From Acidobacteriaceae bacterium (lineage in GTDB: Bacteria; Acidobacteriota; Terriglobia; Terriglobales; Acidobacteriaceae): a stretch of 64,000 nucleotides of DNA. Numbering within the stretch: position 1 is the stretch's first letter; every line of letters starts with the position of its first letter. The position numbers and the translations under genes were made by a program. Below, in pieces: positions 7,376 through 17,277 of this stretch. The stretch lies in the NCBI GenBank assembly GCA_027449965.1, contig DAIDKP010000023.1:62001-126000 (forward strand), given 5' to 3'. The notes under the pieces were generated by a model. The model had not been told where the DNA came from and did no database searches. It saw only the letters and a program-made list of their open reading frames with translations.

Positions 7376-10036
7376 TTGAGACGCAATGTTCTACACACAG
7401 TTTTTCTGCTTCTCGCCTGCTTCTCGCTGACCACTCTGGTGGCCCGCGCCCAGGCCACCAGCAGCATCAACGGAACCGTCACCGACAACTCCGGCGCAGT
7501 CGTCGCCGGGGCTGACGTAACGGTGACCAATCTTGGTTCCGGCACCCAGATGCACGCCGTTTCCGATCCAAGTGGCAGCTTCACTGTCATGGGTCTCAGG
7601 CCCGGTCGCTACAAGGTCGTGGTCAATCGTCAGGGCTTTCAAACCACCACGATGGACGCGCTCTCTCTGACGGCAGGCCAGGCGCTCACGGAAACTGTGG
7701 CGATGAAAGTGGCTGCGGTCGGTGAGACGGTCAACGTCACGGCGGCCATGCCCGGCGTCACCGAACAACCTTCCCAGCAAGAGGTTTTTGAAAGCGACGA
7801 GCAGATTCGCGTTCTCGACAGCAAGCAGATGGAGGCCGTAGGTCCGCTGGCCGGCGCGGCGCAGATCGTCTCCGAGACTCCGGGCGCGAATGTTACCGGC
7901 TACGGTGATACCGGCGCGACGAAGTACACGGTCGGCATCAACGGTGTCTCGCAGGGCTGGGGTGGCTACGGCGGCTACTCCGGCGGCGGCGCGCTGGCCA
8001 TCACCTTCGATGGCGTTCCGGTCGTCGATCCAGCCACCGATCTCTGGCAGTCTCCCACCATTCCCGAGCAGTTCCTCATTCAGAACGCCAATGTCACCTA
8101 CGGCCCCGGCGATGCGGATACGCGCTGGTACAACAACATCGGCGGCATGATCGAATTCACCCCGGTGCAGCCCACTTCCAAGCCACACCTGAACGCCTCC
8201 ATGACCTACGGCAGCTTCAGCCAGAAGGATCTTGCCGTGGTCGGCACCAGCGGCATCTTTCACGGCTGGTCAGCGGTCGTCGGTGGCGGCGTCGGCGACG
8301 GCAACGACTTCCGCAGCGCGCCCGACGGCTTCCAGAACCCCGGCAAAGACCTGGCCTTCTTTGGCAAGGCCATCAAGAGCTACCAGGCCAACAGCTTTGA
8401 GATTGCCGGCTACTATGCGCATGGCGCAGGCTACCGTTCCCAGGTGATTCCCACGGCGGCCAATCCCCTCATCACCGTCGATGGCACCCCCACCGGCCAG
8501 CAGTACAGCCAGCAGACCTCCGGCTACTACAGCACGCTGCCTTATCTGAGCTATGAGAAGTACGACACCAACGAGATGGGCCTGCTCTACGGCCGTGAAC
8601 ACATCCAGCTTGACCCAACCACCAACCTCGAAAACCTCTCCTGGTACACGCACATCGCGCGCTCGCACTATCGGCAAAACGACCTCTACAACGCCGGTGC
8701 GCAGCAGGAGGAGTGGAACAGCCCCTACACGGACACGGTCGGCGACAAGCTGCTCGTCACCAAGCGGCTGCCCTACAACTACATCACCGTCGGCGGCTAC
8801 TATCTGAGCGCCCTCTACAACAGCCGCAACAACTTCTTCAACACGGCGGATGGTGGTGGCAAGCGCATCGCCAACATCGGCGGCAAGATTCGCTCCTCCT
8901 ATTTCAATCAGGATGATTTTGCCGTCCTCGCGCAGGATGAGATTCGTTTCAACTCCTACGTCAGCCTGATTCCGAGCCTGCGCTACGTCGGCTTCCGCAC
9001 CGGTTACTCGTCGGCGGTTCCCGAGGACTTCCAACTCGCGCCCAACGCCGTCCTGGCCTCGCACTGCGCCGCCACGGGCGCTTCCACGCCGGGTAACGTC
9101 AAGGTCCAAAGCTCCGAGTGCGGCGGCCTTGAGAATCGCAGCGGCGCCGAGCCGGCCGTCAATGCCACCGTGCGCGCTCTGCCCTGGCTGCAAGTCTACG
9201 GCGGCTTCATGGAAGCTCTGCGCGCGCCTCAGTTGGGCGGCGGCGGCGGCCTCTTCCAAAGCGTCGATCCGGCCAGCTATCACCTCTCCCGACAGGAGTA
9301 CTGGCAGGCTGGTTTCAAGATTCACCATGAAGGAACCGGCGTGCTCAACTCCATGCTCATCACCGGAACCTTCTATCACCAGCGCTGGGCCAATCAGGAG
9401 ATCGACACCACGCTCGCCAACGGCAACACCGTCTCGGCCAATGGAACCTCGGCGTACAAGGGTTTCAACGCCTCCTTCGACGACGATCCCATCGCGCACA
9501 TGCACGTCTTTGCCAACTTCAACGTAGAGACCTCGATCTACACCAACTACACCACGGTCGTAGCCATCAACTCCTCCACGCCGCAGCAGGATTTCAACGG
9601 CCTCCATGTGCCCTATGTGCCGAGCGCGTCTCTCAATGCAGGATTCTTCTATGACAAGAAGATCAGCCAGGATCTCCACGTCGAGCCGATGATCGCCTTC
9701 CAGTTCATCGGCTCGCAGTACATCTTCAACAACAACGGGGTGGACTCAGCCGGTAACCAGTTCCCGCAGCCCAGCAGCCAGCAGATGTCCAGCTACGGTA
9801 CGCTGAACCTCGGGATCAAGGCTCCTTACAAGCGCTTCATGGAGTTTGATATCAACGCGCAGAATGTGGCGAATTCTCGCTACAACATCTACGAATTCAT
9901 CTCCTCGGGCGGTTACTACGGCACCAACTCGGCTGGCATCTTTGGTTCCTCCGCCAATCCTCAACAGGCAGGCTACATCCTTGCCTATCCGGGCGCGCCC
10001 GTGGCGGTCTACGGCACACTCCAGTTCCATTTTTAG
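7376..10036 (+). CDS. TonB-dependent receptor with N-terminal carboxypeptidase-regulatory-like domain
   Basis: This outer-membrane active transporter has 886 residues. After a signal peptide (ending near ARAQ) comes a beta-sandwich CarboxypepD_reg-like domain at about 30-110 (SSINGTVTDNSGAVVAGADVTVTN, GLRPGRYKVVVNRQGF). A plug region follows at about 120-250 and then a beta-barrel ending in aromatic FHF, the usual outer-membrane insertion signal. The start is TTG at 7376 with GGAGG nine bases upstream. This architecture is abundant in Acidobacteriota and is associated with uptake of large carbohydrates or other polymers; the ligand here is unknown. It is flanked by terminators on both sides, so it is probably transcribed alone. 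Synonymous sites favour C, unlike the receptor at 58558. Confidence 0.9.
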   Translation: MRRNVLHTVFLLLACFSLTTLVARAQATSSINGTVTDNSGAVVAGADVTVTNLGSGTQMHAVSDPSGSFTVMGLRPGRYKVVVNRQGFQTTTMDALSLTAGQALTETVAMKVAAVGETVNVTAAMPGVTEQPSQQEVFESDEQIRVLDSKQMEAVGPLAGAAQIVSETPGANVTGYGDTGATKYTVGINGVSQGWGGYGGYSGGGALAITFDGVPVVDPATDLWQSPTIPEQFLIQNANVTYGPGDADTRWYNNIGGMIEFTPVQPTSKPHLNASMTYGSFSQKDLAVVGTSGIFHGWSAVVGGGVGDGNDFRSAPDGFQNPGKDLAFFGKAIKSYQANSFEIAGYYAHGAGYRSQVIPTAANPLITVDGTPTGQQYSQQTSGYYSTLPYLSYEKYDTNEMGLLYGREHIQLDPTTNLENLSWYTHIARSHYRQNDLYNAGAQQEEWNSPYTDTVGDKLLVTKRLPYNYITVGGYYLSALYNSRNNFFNTADGGGKRIANIGGKIRSSYFNQDDFAVLAQDEIRFNSYVSLIPSLRYVGFRTGYSSAVPEDFQLAPNAVLASHCAATGASTPGNVKVQSSECGGLENRSGAEPAVNATVRALPWLQVYGGFMEALRAPQLGGGGGLFQSVDPASYHLSRQEYWQAGFKIHHEGTGVLNSMLITGTFYHQRWANQEIDTTLANGNTVSANGTSAYKGFNASFDDDPIAHMHVFANFNVETSIYTNYTTVVAINSSTPQQDFNGLHVPYVPSASLNAGFFYDKKISQDLHVEPMIAFQFIGSQYIFNNNGVDSAGNQFPQPSSQQMSSYGTLNLGIKAPYKRFMEFDINAQNVANSRYNIYEFISSGGYYGTNSAGIFGSSANPQQAGYILAYPGAPVAVYGTLQFHF

Positions 10037-10080
10037 GGTCAGTGCAGCCGTCAAAACTCAATTTTTGAACGCAAAACCCA

Positions 10081-10116
10081 CGCATCGGGGAACCAACCAG
10101 TCCCCCGATGCGTTTT
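10081..10116 (+). terminator. Rho-independent terminator after the TonB receptor
   Basis: CGCATCGGGG at 10081-10090 pairs with CCCCGATGCG at 10103-10112, followed by TTTT. It lies 45 nt after the receptor stop. Confidence 0.85.
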
Positions 10117-10185
10117 CTGTTGCATCAAGGGAGCCGCACTGCGCAGCTTGGGTCACCGCTGCGTGGTTTGCGATACTGAATTGTC

Positions 10186-10809
10186 ATGCCAATTGAGAAT
10201 CTGCAAGAATCCGCACAGAAGATCGCCAGCCTGCTCAACGGAATTATCCAGAAGGGCGACTTCCGACTGAAGTTTCGCGCCATGGCCGGCGAGTCGGCGC
10301 TGCCAGAGACCCCACGACTGGTCGTCGAGTTTGCCGGACCGGATGCTCCGCTGCTGACTCAGCGGCGAGGGGAGCTGCTGCGCGCCCTCGAGCACCTCGG
10401 CACCCAGGCGCTGCGCCTGGAGCCGCAGGAGCAGTTTCTGCTGAGCTTCGACGCTCTCAACTTCAAAGCCATGGAAGAGCAGGAGCTTCGCCTGGCTGCG
10501 GAGACGGCCGCCGCGCGTGTGCTGGAGACCGGAATGCCGTACAGCTTTGCTCCCACGCACTCCCGCGAACGCCGCAGGCTGCACATGATCTTCCGCGAGA
10601 TCGAAGGCGTGGAGACGGCTTCACTCGGCGAGGGCAGCGAGCGCTATCTGGTCGTTTATCCCGAGGGCAAAACCCACCTGCCAGCTCCGATCCCGGCCAT
10701 GCCGCGTCGCGGCGGTGATCGTGATGCGCGCGGCGATCGCAACGGGCGCGGAGATCGCGGTGGGCGTGGCAGCCGGGATGGTCGTTCTGGCGGCTTCAAC
10801 CGCCGCTGA
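10186..10809 (+). CDS. Jag/KhpB-like R3H-domain RNA-binding protein with RGG-like tail
   Basis: Residues 1-70 resemble the KH-like half of Jag/KhpB proteins. Residues 85-165 match an R3H domain (LSFDALNFKAMEEQELRLAA, then SRERRRLHMIFREIEGVETASLGEGSERYLVVYP) including the Arg-x-x-x-His-type core and the GEGxxR end. This places it among single-stranded nucleic-acid-binding proteins. The last 40 residues are a run of Gly-Asp-Arg and Gly-Gly-Arg units like an RGG box, which often adds nonspecific RNA binding. In many bacteria jag follows yidC; here it stands alone, convergent with an acyltransferase gene 18 nt away. Confidence 0.75.
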   Translation: MPIENLQESAQKIASLLNGIIQKGDFRLKFRAMAGESALPETPRLVVEFAGPDAPLLTQRRGELLRALEHLGTQALRLEPQEQFLLSFDALNFKAMEEQELRLAAETAAARVLETGMPYSFAPTHSRERRRLHMIFREIEGVETASLGEGSERYLVVYPEGKTHLPAPIPAMPRRGGDRDARGDRNGRGDRGGRGSRDGRSGGFNRR

Positions 10810-10827
10810 TCTGGCCGCAGCCACGGC

Positions 10828-12027
10828 TCACACCTTCAGGAAGATCCGCCGACGATACATCCACCAGACCGGCAGGAAGCAGACCACCAGAAACCCCGTC
10901 GAGTAGGCGAAACAGCCAAGTCCAGGCGGAGGAATCCTGCTGAAAAGGTGGACAAAAGCCCAGCGCAGCGCATCGGAGCGCCTTCCGGCCACTGTCACCG
11001 GAATCAGCCCGACCGCCCCCGGCAGCAGCTCCGAAATCATATAGGCGGCAATGGCGTTCGAGCCAAGCACAACCCAGGCCCAGGTCCATCTTCCACGCCA
11101 TCCCTTGCACTCGATCATCCAGTAGAGCAGCGCCCACACTCCAGCCGAGATGCCCGCCGCGGCCAGCACATAGGAGCTGGTCCACAGCTTCTTGTTCAGC
11201 GGAAACCACACCGCCCACAGCATACCCAGTGCAAAGCTGAGCACCGCAGCGCCCAGCAGTCCCTCAGCCTTCTGCGCCTTGGTGTGAACCGTCCGCAGCC
11301 ATTGCCCGGCCAGCACGCCCAGCAGTGTCGTCGCCAGCGCGGGCAGGTCGCTCAGCAGTCCCTCCGGGTCGCGAACGCCCTCATACAGCCGTCCCGGGAA
11401 GATGTGCCGATCCAGCCACGCAACCAGATTGATGTTCTTGTCGAGAATGGGGAAATCGCGGCCCGGCATCCCAAATCCCGGCACCGGCACATGCGTCATC
11501 ATCAGCCAGTAGCCCACCAGCGCGGCCAACGCCACCAGCAGCTTCGTCAGCGGTCGCCGATCCCACAGATAGAACAGACCCACCAGCAGATAGCAGATCG
11601 CGATCCGCTGCAACACGCCATAGATGCGCAGCGTGGCCAGCGGAAAGTGCGGAAATCCGTTGACCACCAGCCCCAGCAGAAACAGAATCACCGCGCGCCG
11701 CAGCACCTGCACGGCCAGTTGGGCGCGCGTCGCCCCGCGCGCCAGCCGCGCCTCAAACGCAAAGACAATCGACGCTCCCACCACAAACAGAAACGTCGGA
11801 AAAACCAGATCCGTCGCCGTCATGCCGTTCCAGTCGGCATGCTTCATAAAGCTCCACGCCCAATGCCCATCTCCGTTGTTGTTCACCATGATCATGAACG
11901 CGATGGTGATGCCGCGCAGAACGTCCAGGGAAAGCAGCCGGTGAGGGGCTGCGGGCAGCACAGCGGCGGGCGCATGATGCGTAGTCTGATGCGTCTCGTG
12001 GTGAGTGGCGTGATGCGGCTCCGTCAT
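10828..12027 (-). CDS. HGSNAT-like multipass acyltransferase (DUF5009 type)
   Basis: The 399-residue membrane protein begins, after a His-rich cytoplasmic leader, with RLLSLDVLRGITIAFMIMVNN, the hallmark of bacterial homologues of heparan-alpha-glucosaminide N-acetyltransferase. About ten hydrophobic segments follow. Such proteins move acetyl groups across the membrane onto sugars, but bacterial substrates are mostly unknown. ATG 12027 has AGGAG eight bases upstream; the frame is open further upstream, but no better start is seen. The N-terminal MTEPHHATHHETHQTTHH segment might bind metal or may be a disordered leader. It is divergent from the CRTAC1 gene at 12165. Confidence 0.8.
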   Translation of the reverse strand: MTEPHHATHHETHQTTHHAPAAVLPAAPHRLLSLDVLRGITIAFMIMVNNNGDGHWAWSFMKHADWNGMTATDLVFPTFLFVVGASIVFAFEARLARGATRAQLAVQVLRRAVILFLLGLVVNGFPHFPLATLRIYGVLQRIAICYLLVGLFYLWDRRPLTKLLVALAALVGYWLMMTHVPVPGFGMPGRDFPILDKNINLVAWLDRHIFPGRLYEGVRDPEGLLSDLPALATTLLGVLAGQWLRTVHTKAQKAEGLLGAAVLSFALGMLWAVWFPLNKKLWTSSYVLAAAGISAGVWALLYWMIECKGWRGRWTWAWVVLGSNAIAAYMISELLPGAVGLIPVTVAGRRSDALRWAFVHLFSRIPPPGLGCFAYSTGFLVVCFLPVWWMYRRRIFLKV

Positions 12028-12164
12028 CCGTGCGCTCCTTTTCCGGCTCGATTTGCGATGTGCTCTCCACCGTATCCGACTTGTTTGCCATTCGGCAAGC
12101 GGATTCTCCACCGGCCATGCCCTTGCGCAGGCGCCTGCGATAGACTTTGGCTCAGAGGGTTCTG

Positions 12165-14105
12165 GTGAGCATTTTCCGTCGAAGCGTGGTGCTTGGCCTG
12201 GCGGCACTTTGGGCAGCAGAGTGTTGGCTCGGCGGAGTTGCCCAGCAGCCCACCGGCGGCATGGCTCGCCCGGCCACCAACCAGACCAGCAACTCCATGG
12301 GCAACTCCACCGGCGAGGCCGCTCCGGTCATTCTCGACGACCAGCATCGGCCCATCACCGCCGGCGGATTCGTCCCGTCCGGCCCCGTCATCTTTCAGGA
12401 CATCTCAAAGTCCTCCGGGCTGGCCAACTGGAAACACGTCATGGGCAACGCCGACAAGCAGCTCATCATCGATGCCGATGGCTCCGGCGTCGGGCTGATC
12501 GACTACGATAACGACGGCTGGCTGGATATCTACATGGTCAACGGTTCCACCTTCGACGCCATGGACGGCAAAACCACGCCGCCCCACGCCGCTCTTTTTC
12601 ACAACAATCACGACGGCACCTTCACCGATGTTGCCGCTCAGGCCGGTGTCACCAATGACCGCTGGGGGTACGGCGTCGCCATCGGCGACTTTGACAACGA
12701 TGGCTGGCCGGATATTGCCGTCACCAACTGGGGCAAAAACCGCCTCTATCACAACAATCACGACGGCACCTTCACCGATGTCGCCGAAAAGGCGGGCATT
12801 CAACTCGGCAACTGGTCCTCCGGCGTCACCTGGGGCGATTACGACGGCGACGGCAAACTCGATCTCTTCATCTCCGGCTACATCCACTTCGACCGCGCGC
12901 ATCTGCCCTACAGCGGCAATGCGGAGGTGGGTTTTGCGCAGTGCCTCTTTCGCGGCGAGGTGGGCATGTGTGGTCCGCGCGGGCTGAAAGGCGAGCCGGA
13001 TCATCTCTTCCACAACAACGGCGACGGCACCTTCACCGATGTCAGCGTCCAGGCTGGCGTCAGCGATCCGGCCCACTACTACGGTTTCACCTCCGTCTTT
13101 GTCGATCTCAACGACGATGGCAGGCCGGATCTGCTGGTGGCCAACGACTCCACGCCCAGCTATCTCTACATCAACCAGGGCCACGGCAAATTCGAGGATG
13201 ACAGCTACTCAGCCGGCTTTGCCGTCAACAAGGATGGCCGCGAAGTGGCGTCGATGGGCCTTGCCGTCGGCGACTACGACAACGATGGCCGGCTCGATCT
13301 GCTCGATACGGATTTCTCAGACGACTACAAAGTGCTCTATCACAACGATGGCCATGCCGAGTTTACGGACGTCAGCTATGCGGCGGGCATCGCCCTGCCC
13401 ACGCGCCCGTTTCTCGGCTGGGGCGATGGCTTCCTCGACTATGACAACGACGGCTGGAAGGATATCTTCATGGTCAACGGCCACGTCTATCCCGATGCCG
13501 GCGAGCGCGGCTGGGGCACCACCTACGCGGAGCGACCGCTGCTCTTTCACAATCTGCGCAACGGAAAATTCGCGCTCGCTCCCGCCGTCGAAGGCACTGG
13601 ACTCGCCGACGTCATTCCCGGTCGCGGCGCAGCCTTTGGCGACCTCTTCAACGATGGCAAAATCGACGTCGTCATCAACCCAATCGACGGCCCGGCTGTC
13701 CTGCTGCGCAACGTCAATCCGGATCATCATCACTGGGTCGAGATCAAGCTCGTCGGCGGCGCAAAAAGCCCGCGCGACGCCATCGGCGCGAAGGTCTTTC
13801 TGCGTGCCAACGCCATGCGCCAGCGCGGAGACGTCGTGAGCGGCGGCAGCTACATCTCGTCCAATGATCCGCGGCTTCACTTTGGCCTGGGCAATGCAAC
13901 CGTGGCAGGCACAGCTGAGATTCACTGGCCCTCAGGCCATGTGCAACTCGTCCGTCTGCCCGCTGTCGATCGCATCTACACCATCACGGAGAGTCGCGGC
14001 ATCACCGGCGCGCTCTGCGGCGGCCAGCCGTGCGCCACCACCGCTCATCCTCGAACAGCCCCACTGCATTCGCCCCACCCGGCGCGTACTGGAGTGCACC
14101 CATGA
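12165..14105 (+). CDS. CRTAC1 family secreted FG-GAP/ASPIC-UnbV protein (copy a)
   Basis: A 646-residue exported protein with a signal peptide and repeated FG-GAP/VCBS blades, each with a calcium-loop sequence such as DYDNDGWLDIYMVN, DFDNDGWPDIAVTN or DYDGDGKLDLFISG. These form an integrin-like seven-blade propeller. A C-terminal ASPIC/UnbV domain (HHWVEIKLVGGAKSPRDAIGAKVFL, SGGSYISSNDPRLHFGLG) follows. The function of this bacterial family is not established; adhesion or extracellular binding is inferred from the fold. GTG 12165 follows AGAGGG and is the likely start. Its TGA stop overlaps the ATG of the next gene (ATGA), so the two paralogues are translationally coupled. Confidence 0.9.
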   Translation: MSIFRRSVVLGLAALWAAECWLGGVAQQPTGGMARPATNQTSNSMGNSTGEAAPVILDDQHRPITAGGFVPSGPVIFQDISKSSGLANWKHVMGNADKQLIIDADGSGVGLIDYDNDGWLDIYMVNGSTFDAMDGKTTPPHAALFHNNHDGTFTDVAAQAGVTNDRWGYGVAIGDFDNDGWPDIAVTNWGKNRLYHNNHDGTFTDVAEKAGIQLGNWSSGVTWGDYDGDGKLDLFISGYIHFDRAHLPYSGNAEVGFAQCLFRGEVGMCGPRGLKGEPDHLFHNNGDGTFTDVSVQAGVSDPAHYYGFTSVFVDLNDDGRPDLLVANDSTPSYLYINQGHGKFEDDSYSAGFAVNKDGREVASMGLAVGDYDNDGRLDLLDTDFSDDYKVLYHNDGHAEFTDVSYAAGIALPTRPFLGWGDGFLDYDNDGWKDIFMVNGHVYPDAGERGWGTTYAERPLLFHNLRNGKFALAPAVEGTGLADVIPGRGAAFGDLFNDGKIDVVINPIDGPAVLLRNVNPDHHHWVEIKLVGGAKSPRDAIGAKVFLRANAMRQRGDVVSGGSYISSNDPRLHFGLGNATVAGTAEIHWPSGHVQLVRLPAVDRIYTITESRGITGALCGGQPCATTAHPRTAPLHSPHPARTGVHP

Positions 14106-16024
14106 ACCGGTCATCCATAAGCCGGCCAGTCATAAGCCGGATTCGCCGCACTGCGCCTGGCCGATCAGGTTCGCAGCCTTCGCTGCGCGCGTCGCTCTCG
14201 GCCGCGCTGGCCCTCGCCGTCTTCAGCCTGATGGCGCAGCCCTCCGGAGCCATCGCGCAGCAGCCCGGCGCCATGGGCGGCGCAGCCTCCGGCGCTCCGT
14301 CCAAGCCCATCCACGACGCGCAAAATCGTCCCATCACCGCCGGCGGCTTCGTCGATTCCGGCCCCATCGTCTTTCAGGATGTATCCCAATCCTCAGGCCT
14401 GGCCCAATGGAAACACGTCATGGGCACGCCCGCAAAGAACTACATCCTCGAAACCGACGGCTCCGGCGTCGGCCTCATCGACTACGACAACGACGGCTGG
14501 CTCGACATTTACATGGTCAACGGCTCCACCTATGACGCGCTCGATGGCAAAACCACGCCGCCGCACGCCGCGCTCTTTCACAACAACCACGACGGCACCT
14601 TCACCGACGTCGCAGCCAAAGCCGGCGTCACCAACGACCGCTGGGGATTCGGCGTCGCCATCGCCGACTACGACAACGACGGCTGGCCCGATATCTTCGT
14701 CGCCAACTACGGCAAGAATCGTCTCTACCACAACAACCACAACGGCACCTTCACCGACGTTGGCGAAAAGGCAGGCATCACGCTCGGCAACTGGTCCGAT
14801 GGCGTTGCCTGGGGCGATTACGACGGCGACGGCAAGCTCGATGTCTTCGTCACCGGCTATCTGCACTACGACGCGCACCATCAACCCTCCTTTGGCGATC
14901 CCAAAGTGCCCGATGCCTTCTGTCAGTTACGCGGCATGGCGGTGATGTGTGGTCCGCGCGGGCTGAAAGGCGAGCCGGACCATCTCTTTCACAACAACGG
15001 CGACGGCACCTTCACCGATGTCAGCGTCAAGGCCGGCGTCAACGATCCCGGCGGTTACTACGGATTCACCGCCATCTTTGCCGACATGGAAAACAACGGA
15101 CGGCAGGATCTGCTGGTCGCCAATGACTCCACGCCCAACTACCTCTATCACAACAAAGGCGACGGCACCTTTGAAGACGACAGCTACATCTCCGGTTTTG
15201 CCGTCAACCGCGATGGCCGCGAGATTGCCTCGATGGGGCTGGCCGTCGGCGACTACCGCAACAACGGCCTGCTCGATATTCTCGTCACCGATTTCTCCGA
15301 CGATTACAAAGTCCTCTATCGCAACGACGGCGACCTCAACTTCAGCGATGTCAGCGACGAAGTCGGCATCGCCAGCCTGCCCATCCCATTTCTCGGCTGG
15401 GGCGCAGGACTCATCGACTACGACAACGATGGCTGGAAAGATATTTTCATGGTCAACGGCCACGTCTATCCGCAGGTCGATCAGCATGACTGGGGCACCA
15501 GCTACGCTCAGCGCACACTGCTCTTTCGCAATCTGAAGGGAGAGAAATTCGAGTACATTCCGCCGGTGAAGGGAAGCGGACTGGCCGTTGTCACACCCGG
15601 TCGCGGCGCGGCCTTTGGCGATCTCTTCAACGACGGCAGGATCGATGTCGTCATCAATCCAGTCGACGGCCCGGCCGTGCTGCTGCGCAACGTCAATGAC
15701 GACCACCACCACTGGGTCGAGCTAAAGCTGGTCGGCGGCGCAAAAAGCCCGCGCGACGCCGTCGGAGCCACCATCTATCTCACCGCAAATGGAATGCGAC
15801 AGCGCGAAGATATCCTGAGCGGCGGCAGCTTCATCTCCTCCAACGATCCGCGCGCGCACTTCGGCCTCGGCGATGCAAAGGACGCAGGCACGGCGGAGAT
15901 TGATTGGCCCTCCGGCTTCAAAGAGACGGTAAAAATTCCCGCCGTCGATCGCATCTTCACCATCACGGAAGGCAAAGGCATCACCGGCGCACTGTGCAAA
16001 GGCAAGCGCTGCCGCTTTCGCTGA
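14102..16024 (+). CDS. CRTAC1 family secreted FG-GAP/ASPIC-UnbV protein (copy b)
   Basis: This 640-residue protein is a close paralogue of the preceding gene; most blade segments are identical or nearly so (SGVGLIDYDNDGWLDIYMVN, TNDRWGFGVAIADYDNDGWP, MCGPRGLKGEPDHLFHNNGD). The N-terminus differs, being longer and Arg-rich before the hydrophobic core and a cut site near AIAQQ. The gene starts at ATG 14102 with GGAG upstream and overlaps copy a by 4 nt. It ends with an ASPIC/UnbV domain and a basic KGKRCRFR tail. The pair looks like a tandem duplication that has diverged mainly in the signal region. Convergent with the universal stress gene. Confidence 0.9.
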   Translation: MNRSSISRPVISRIRRTAPGRSGSQPSLRASLSAALALAVFSLMAQPSGAIAQQPGAMGGAASGAPSKPIHDAQNRPITAGGFVDSGPIVFQDVSQSSGLAQWKHVMGTPAKNYILETDGSGVGLIDYDNDGWLDIYMVNGSTYDALDGKTTPPHAALFHNNHDGTFTDVAAKAGVTNDRWGFGVAIADYDNDGWPDIFVANYGKNRLYHNNHNGTFTDVGEKAGITLGNWSDGVAWGDYDGDGKLDVFVTGYLHYDAHHQPSFGDPKVPDAFCQLRGMAVMCGPRGLKGEPDHLFHNNGDGTFTDVSVKAGVNDPGGYYGFTAIFADMENNGRQDLLVANDSTPNYLYHNKGDGTFEDDSYISGFAVNRDGREIASMGLAVGDYRNNGLLDILVTDFSDDYKVLYRNDGDLNFSDVSDEVGIASLPIPFLGWGAGLIDYDNDGWKDIFMVNGHVYPQVDQHDWGTSYAQRTLLFRNLKGEKFEYIPPVKGSGLAVVTPGRGAAFGDLFNDGRIDVVINPVDGPAVLLRNVNDDHHHWVELKLVGGAKSPRDAVGATIYLTANGMRQREDILSGGSFISSNDPRAHFGLGDAKDAGTAEIDWPSGFKETVKIPAVDRIFTITEGKGITGALCKGKRCRFR

Positions 16025-16053
16025 GCCAGTCGCCGGAGAATCCGCCCAGCGGC

Positions 16054-16080
16054 CGGGCGCGACAAAAATCCTCGCGCCCG
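16054..16080. terminator. GC-rich hairpin between convergent genes
   Basis: CGGGCGCGA at 16054-16062 pairs perfectly with TCGCGCCCG at 16072-16080. It lies between the stop codons of two convergent genes. It lacks a clear T-run on either side, so its action as a terminator is only likely. Confidence 0.4.
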
Positions 16081-16100
16081 ACCGGCCCAGTCCGCTGCCT

Positions 16101-17093
16101 TCAGAAGATCCCCGCCAGCCACGTCGATTCTGCCAGAAAGTCCACGTTCTTCAGCGCACTTTCATCCACCGCCAGCGACTCCGCCGGAACCACGTGCTTC
16201 AGCGTCATCACCGGGCACAGCGACTCCGCCAGCACCTGATTCACCATCCCCTGACGCGTCAGCGTCGACAGCATTGAGGCTGGGTGCGCGCCCAGCACAA
16301 TCAGATCGCTTTGCCGCTGCTGCGCCTGATAGAGAATCTCGCTCGCAACGCTGCCTTCGGCAGATAGAGCGCGAACCTGAACTTCGCGCGACACCGATTT
16401 CGGCAGCAGCTTTTCCAGTTCTGCCTCCAGCGTCACCGTCGAGCAGCCCGGGTCCAGCGGCGACTCGGCACGCGGCGGAATCAGGTGCAGGATCGTCAGT
16501 TGCGCATCCAGCGCGCGGGCCACTTGAGCGGCCAGCATCACTGGCTGCAACTCGCAGTTCAAATGCGACACCGTGCACAGAATCCTGCGCAACCTGTGTC
16601 CATGCACCTTGGGATCCAGCACATTCGGCCCCACCGTAATCACCGGCACCGAAGCCGAGCGCAGCACCTCTTCGGCCACCGAGCCAAGGAAGAACTTGCC
16701 CATCCGTCCCGGCACGCGAGAGGCCATCACAATGCGATCGATCGAGTGTTTCTCCGCGTAGCTCAGAATCCGCGCCGCGGCAATGCCGGTCTCCACCACA
16801 ATCTCGCAGTCCACGCCCAGCGCGGCAGCGCGCTGGCGCAGGGGTTCCAGCACGGCCGTGGCATGGAGCGTGGCTCGTTCATAGTGCACGGAACGCAGGC
16901 CCACAGCATCCTCGGTCGCAGTCGCCAGCACATCAAAGGCGTGGAAGAGAATGAGCTTCGAGTGGTATTCCTGCGCTTCGCTCAACGCGCAGGCAAAGGC
17001 GCGCTCATCCGCATGAGACGCGGCTGCAAACAGAATACGGGCAGGGCGGACCCAGTTCGCTGGAATGGAAACGGTTCGTTCCGAAGCAGGCAT
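16101..17093 (-). CDS. Tandem-domain universal stress protein
   Basis: The 330 residues hold two UspA-like Rossmann domains. The first (about 15-155) ends in GRMGKFFLGSVAEEVLRSASVPVITV, close to the ATP-binding motif G-x2-G-x9-G-S/T of ATP-binding Usp proteins. The second (about 170-300, LGAHPASMLSTLTRQGMVNQVLAESLCPVMTL) lacks these glycines and probably does not bind nucleotide. AAAGGAGG precedes ATG 17093. Neighbouring cydB and cydA point the same way, so it could be the last gene of a low-oxygen or stress-related unit, although a 184-nt gap separates them. Confidence 0.88.
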   Translation of the reverse strand: MPASERTVSIPANWVRPARILFAAASHADERAFACALSEAQEYHSKLILFHAFDVLATATEDAVGLRSVHYERATLHATAVLEPLRQRAAALGVDCEIVVETGIAAARILSYAEKHSIDRIVMASRVPGRMGKFFLGSVAEEVLRSASVPVITVGPNVLDPKVHGHRLRRILCTVSHLNCELQPVMLAAQVARALDAQLTILHLIPPRAESPLDPGCSTVTLEAELEKLLPKSVSREVQVRALSAEGSVASEILYQAQQRQSDLIVLGAHPASMLSTLTRQGMVNQVLAESLCPVMTLKHVVPAESLAVDESALKNVDFLAESTWLAGIF

Positions 17094-17277
17094 GGCAGCC
17101 TCCTTTTGCAGGCGGCAAGCGGACGCTTTCCGTCGATACAGCTATTGTGCTCCCGATCCTGCCTGCAGTGTGTGACGGAGATCACCGAAACGCGAAAATA
17201 TCATCACCGCCCCTCGGAAAATCCAACCGAAGATGGAGCCATTCCCCTGTCAGCTTCCCGAAACAATCCCGCGCCGC

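Noticed and set aside
7204-7995. Other frames overlapping the TonB receptor N-terminus
   Set aside because: These are shadows; the receptor frame has the signal peptide, regulatory-like domain and ribosome-binding site.
17204-17277. Search for a small CydX subunit downstream of cydB
   Set aside because: The only short frame there (12 codons, from an ATG) has no membrane helix, so no CydX is annotated.
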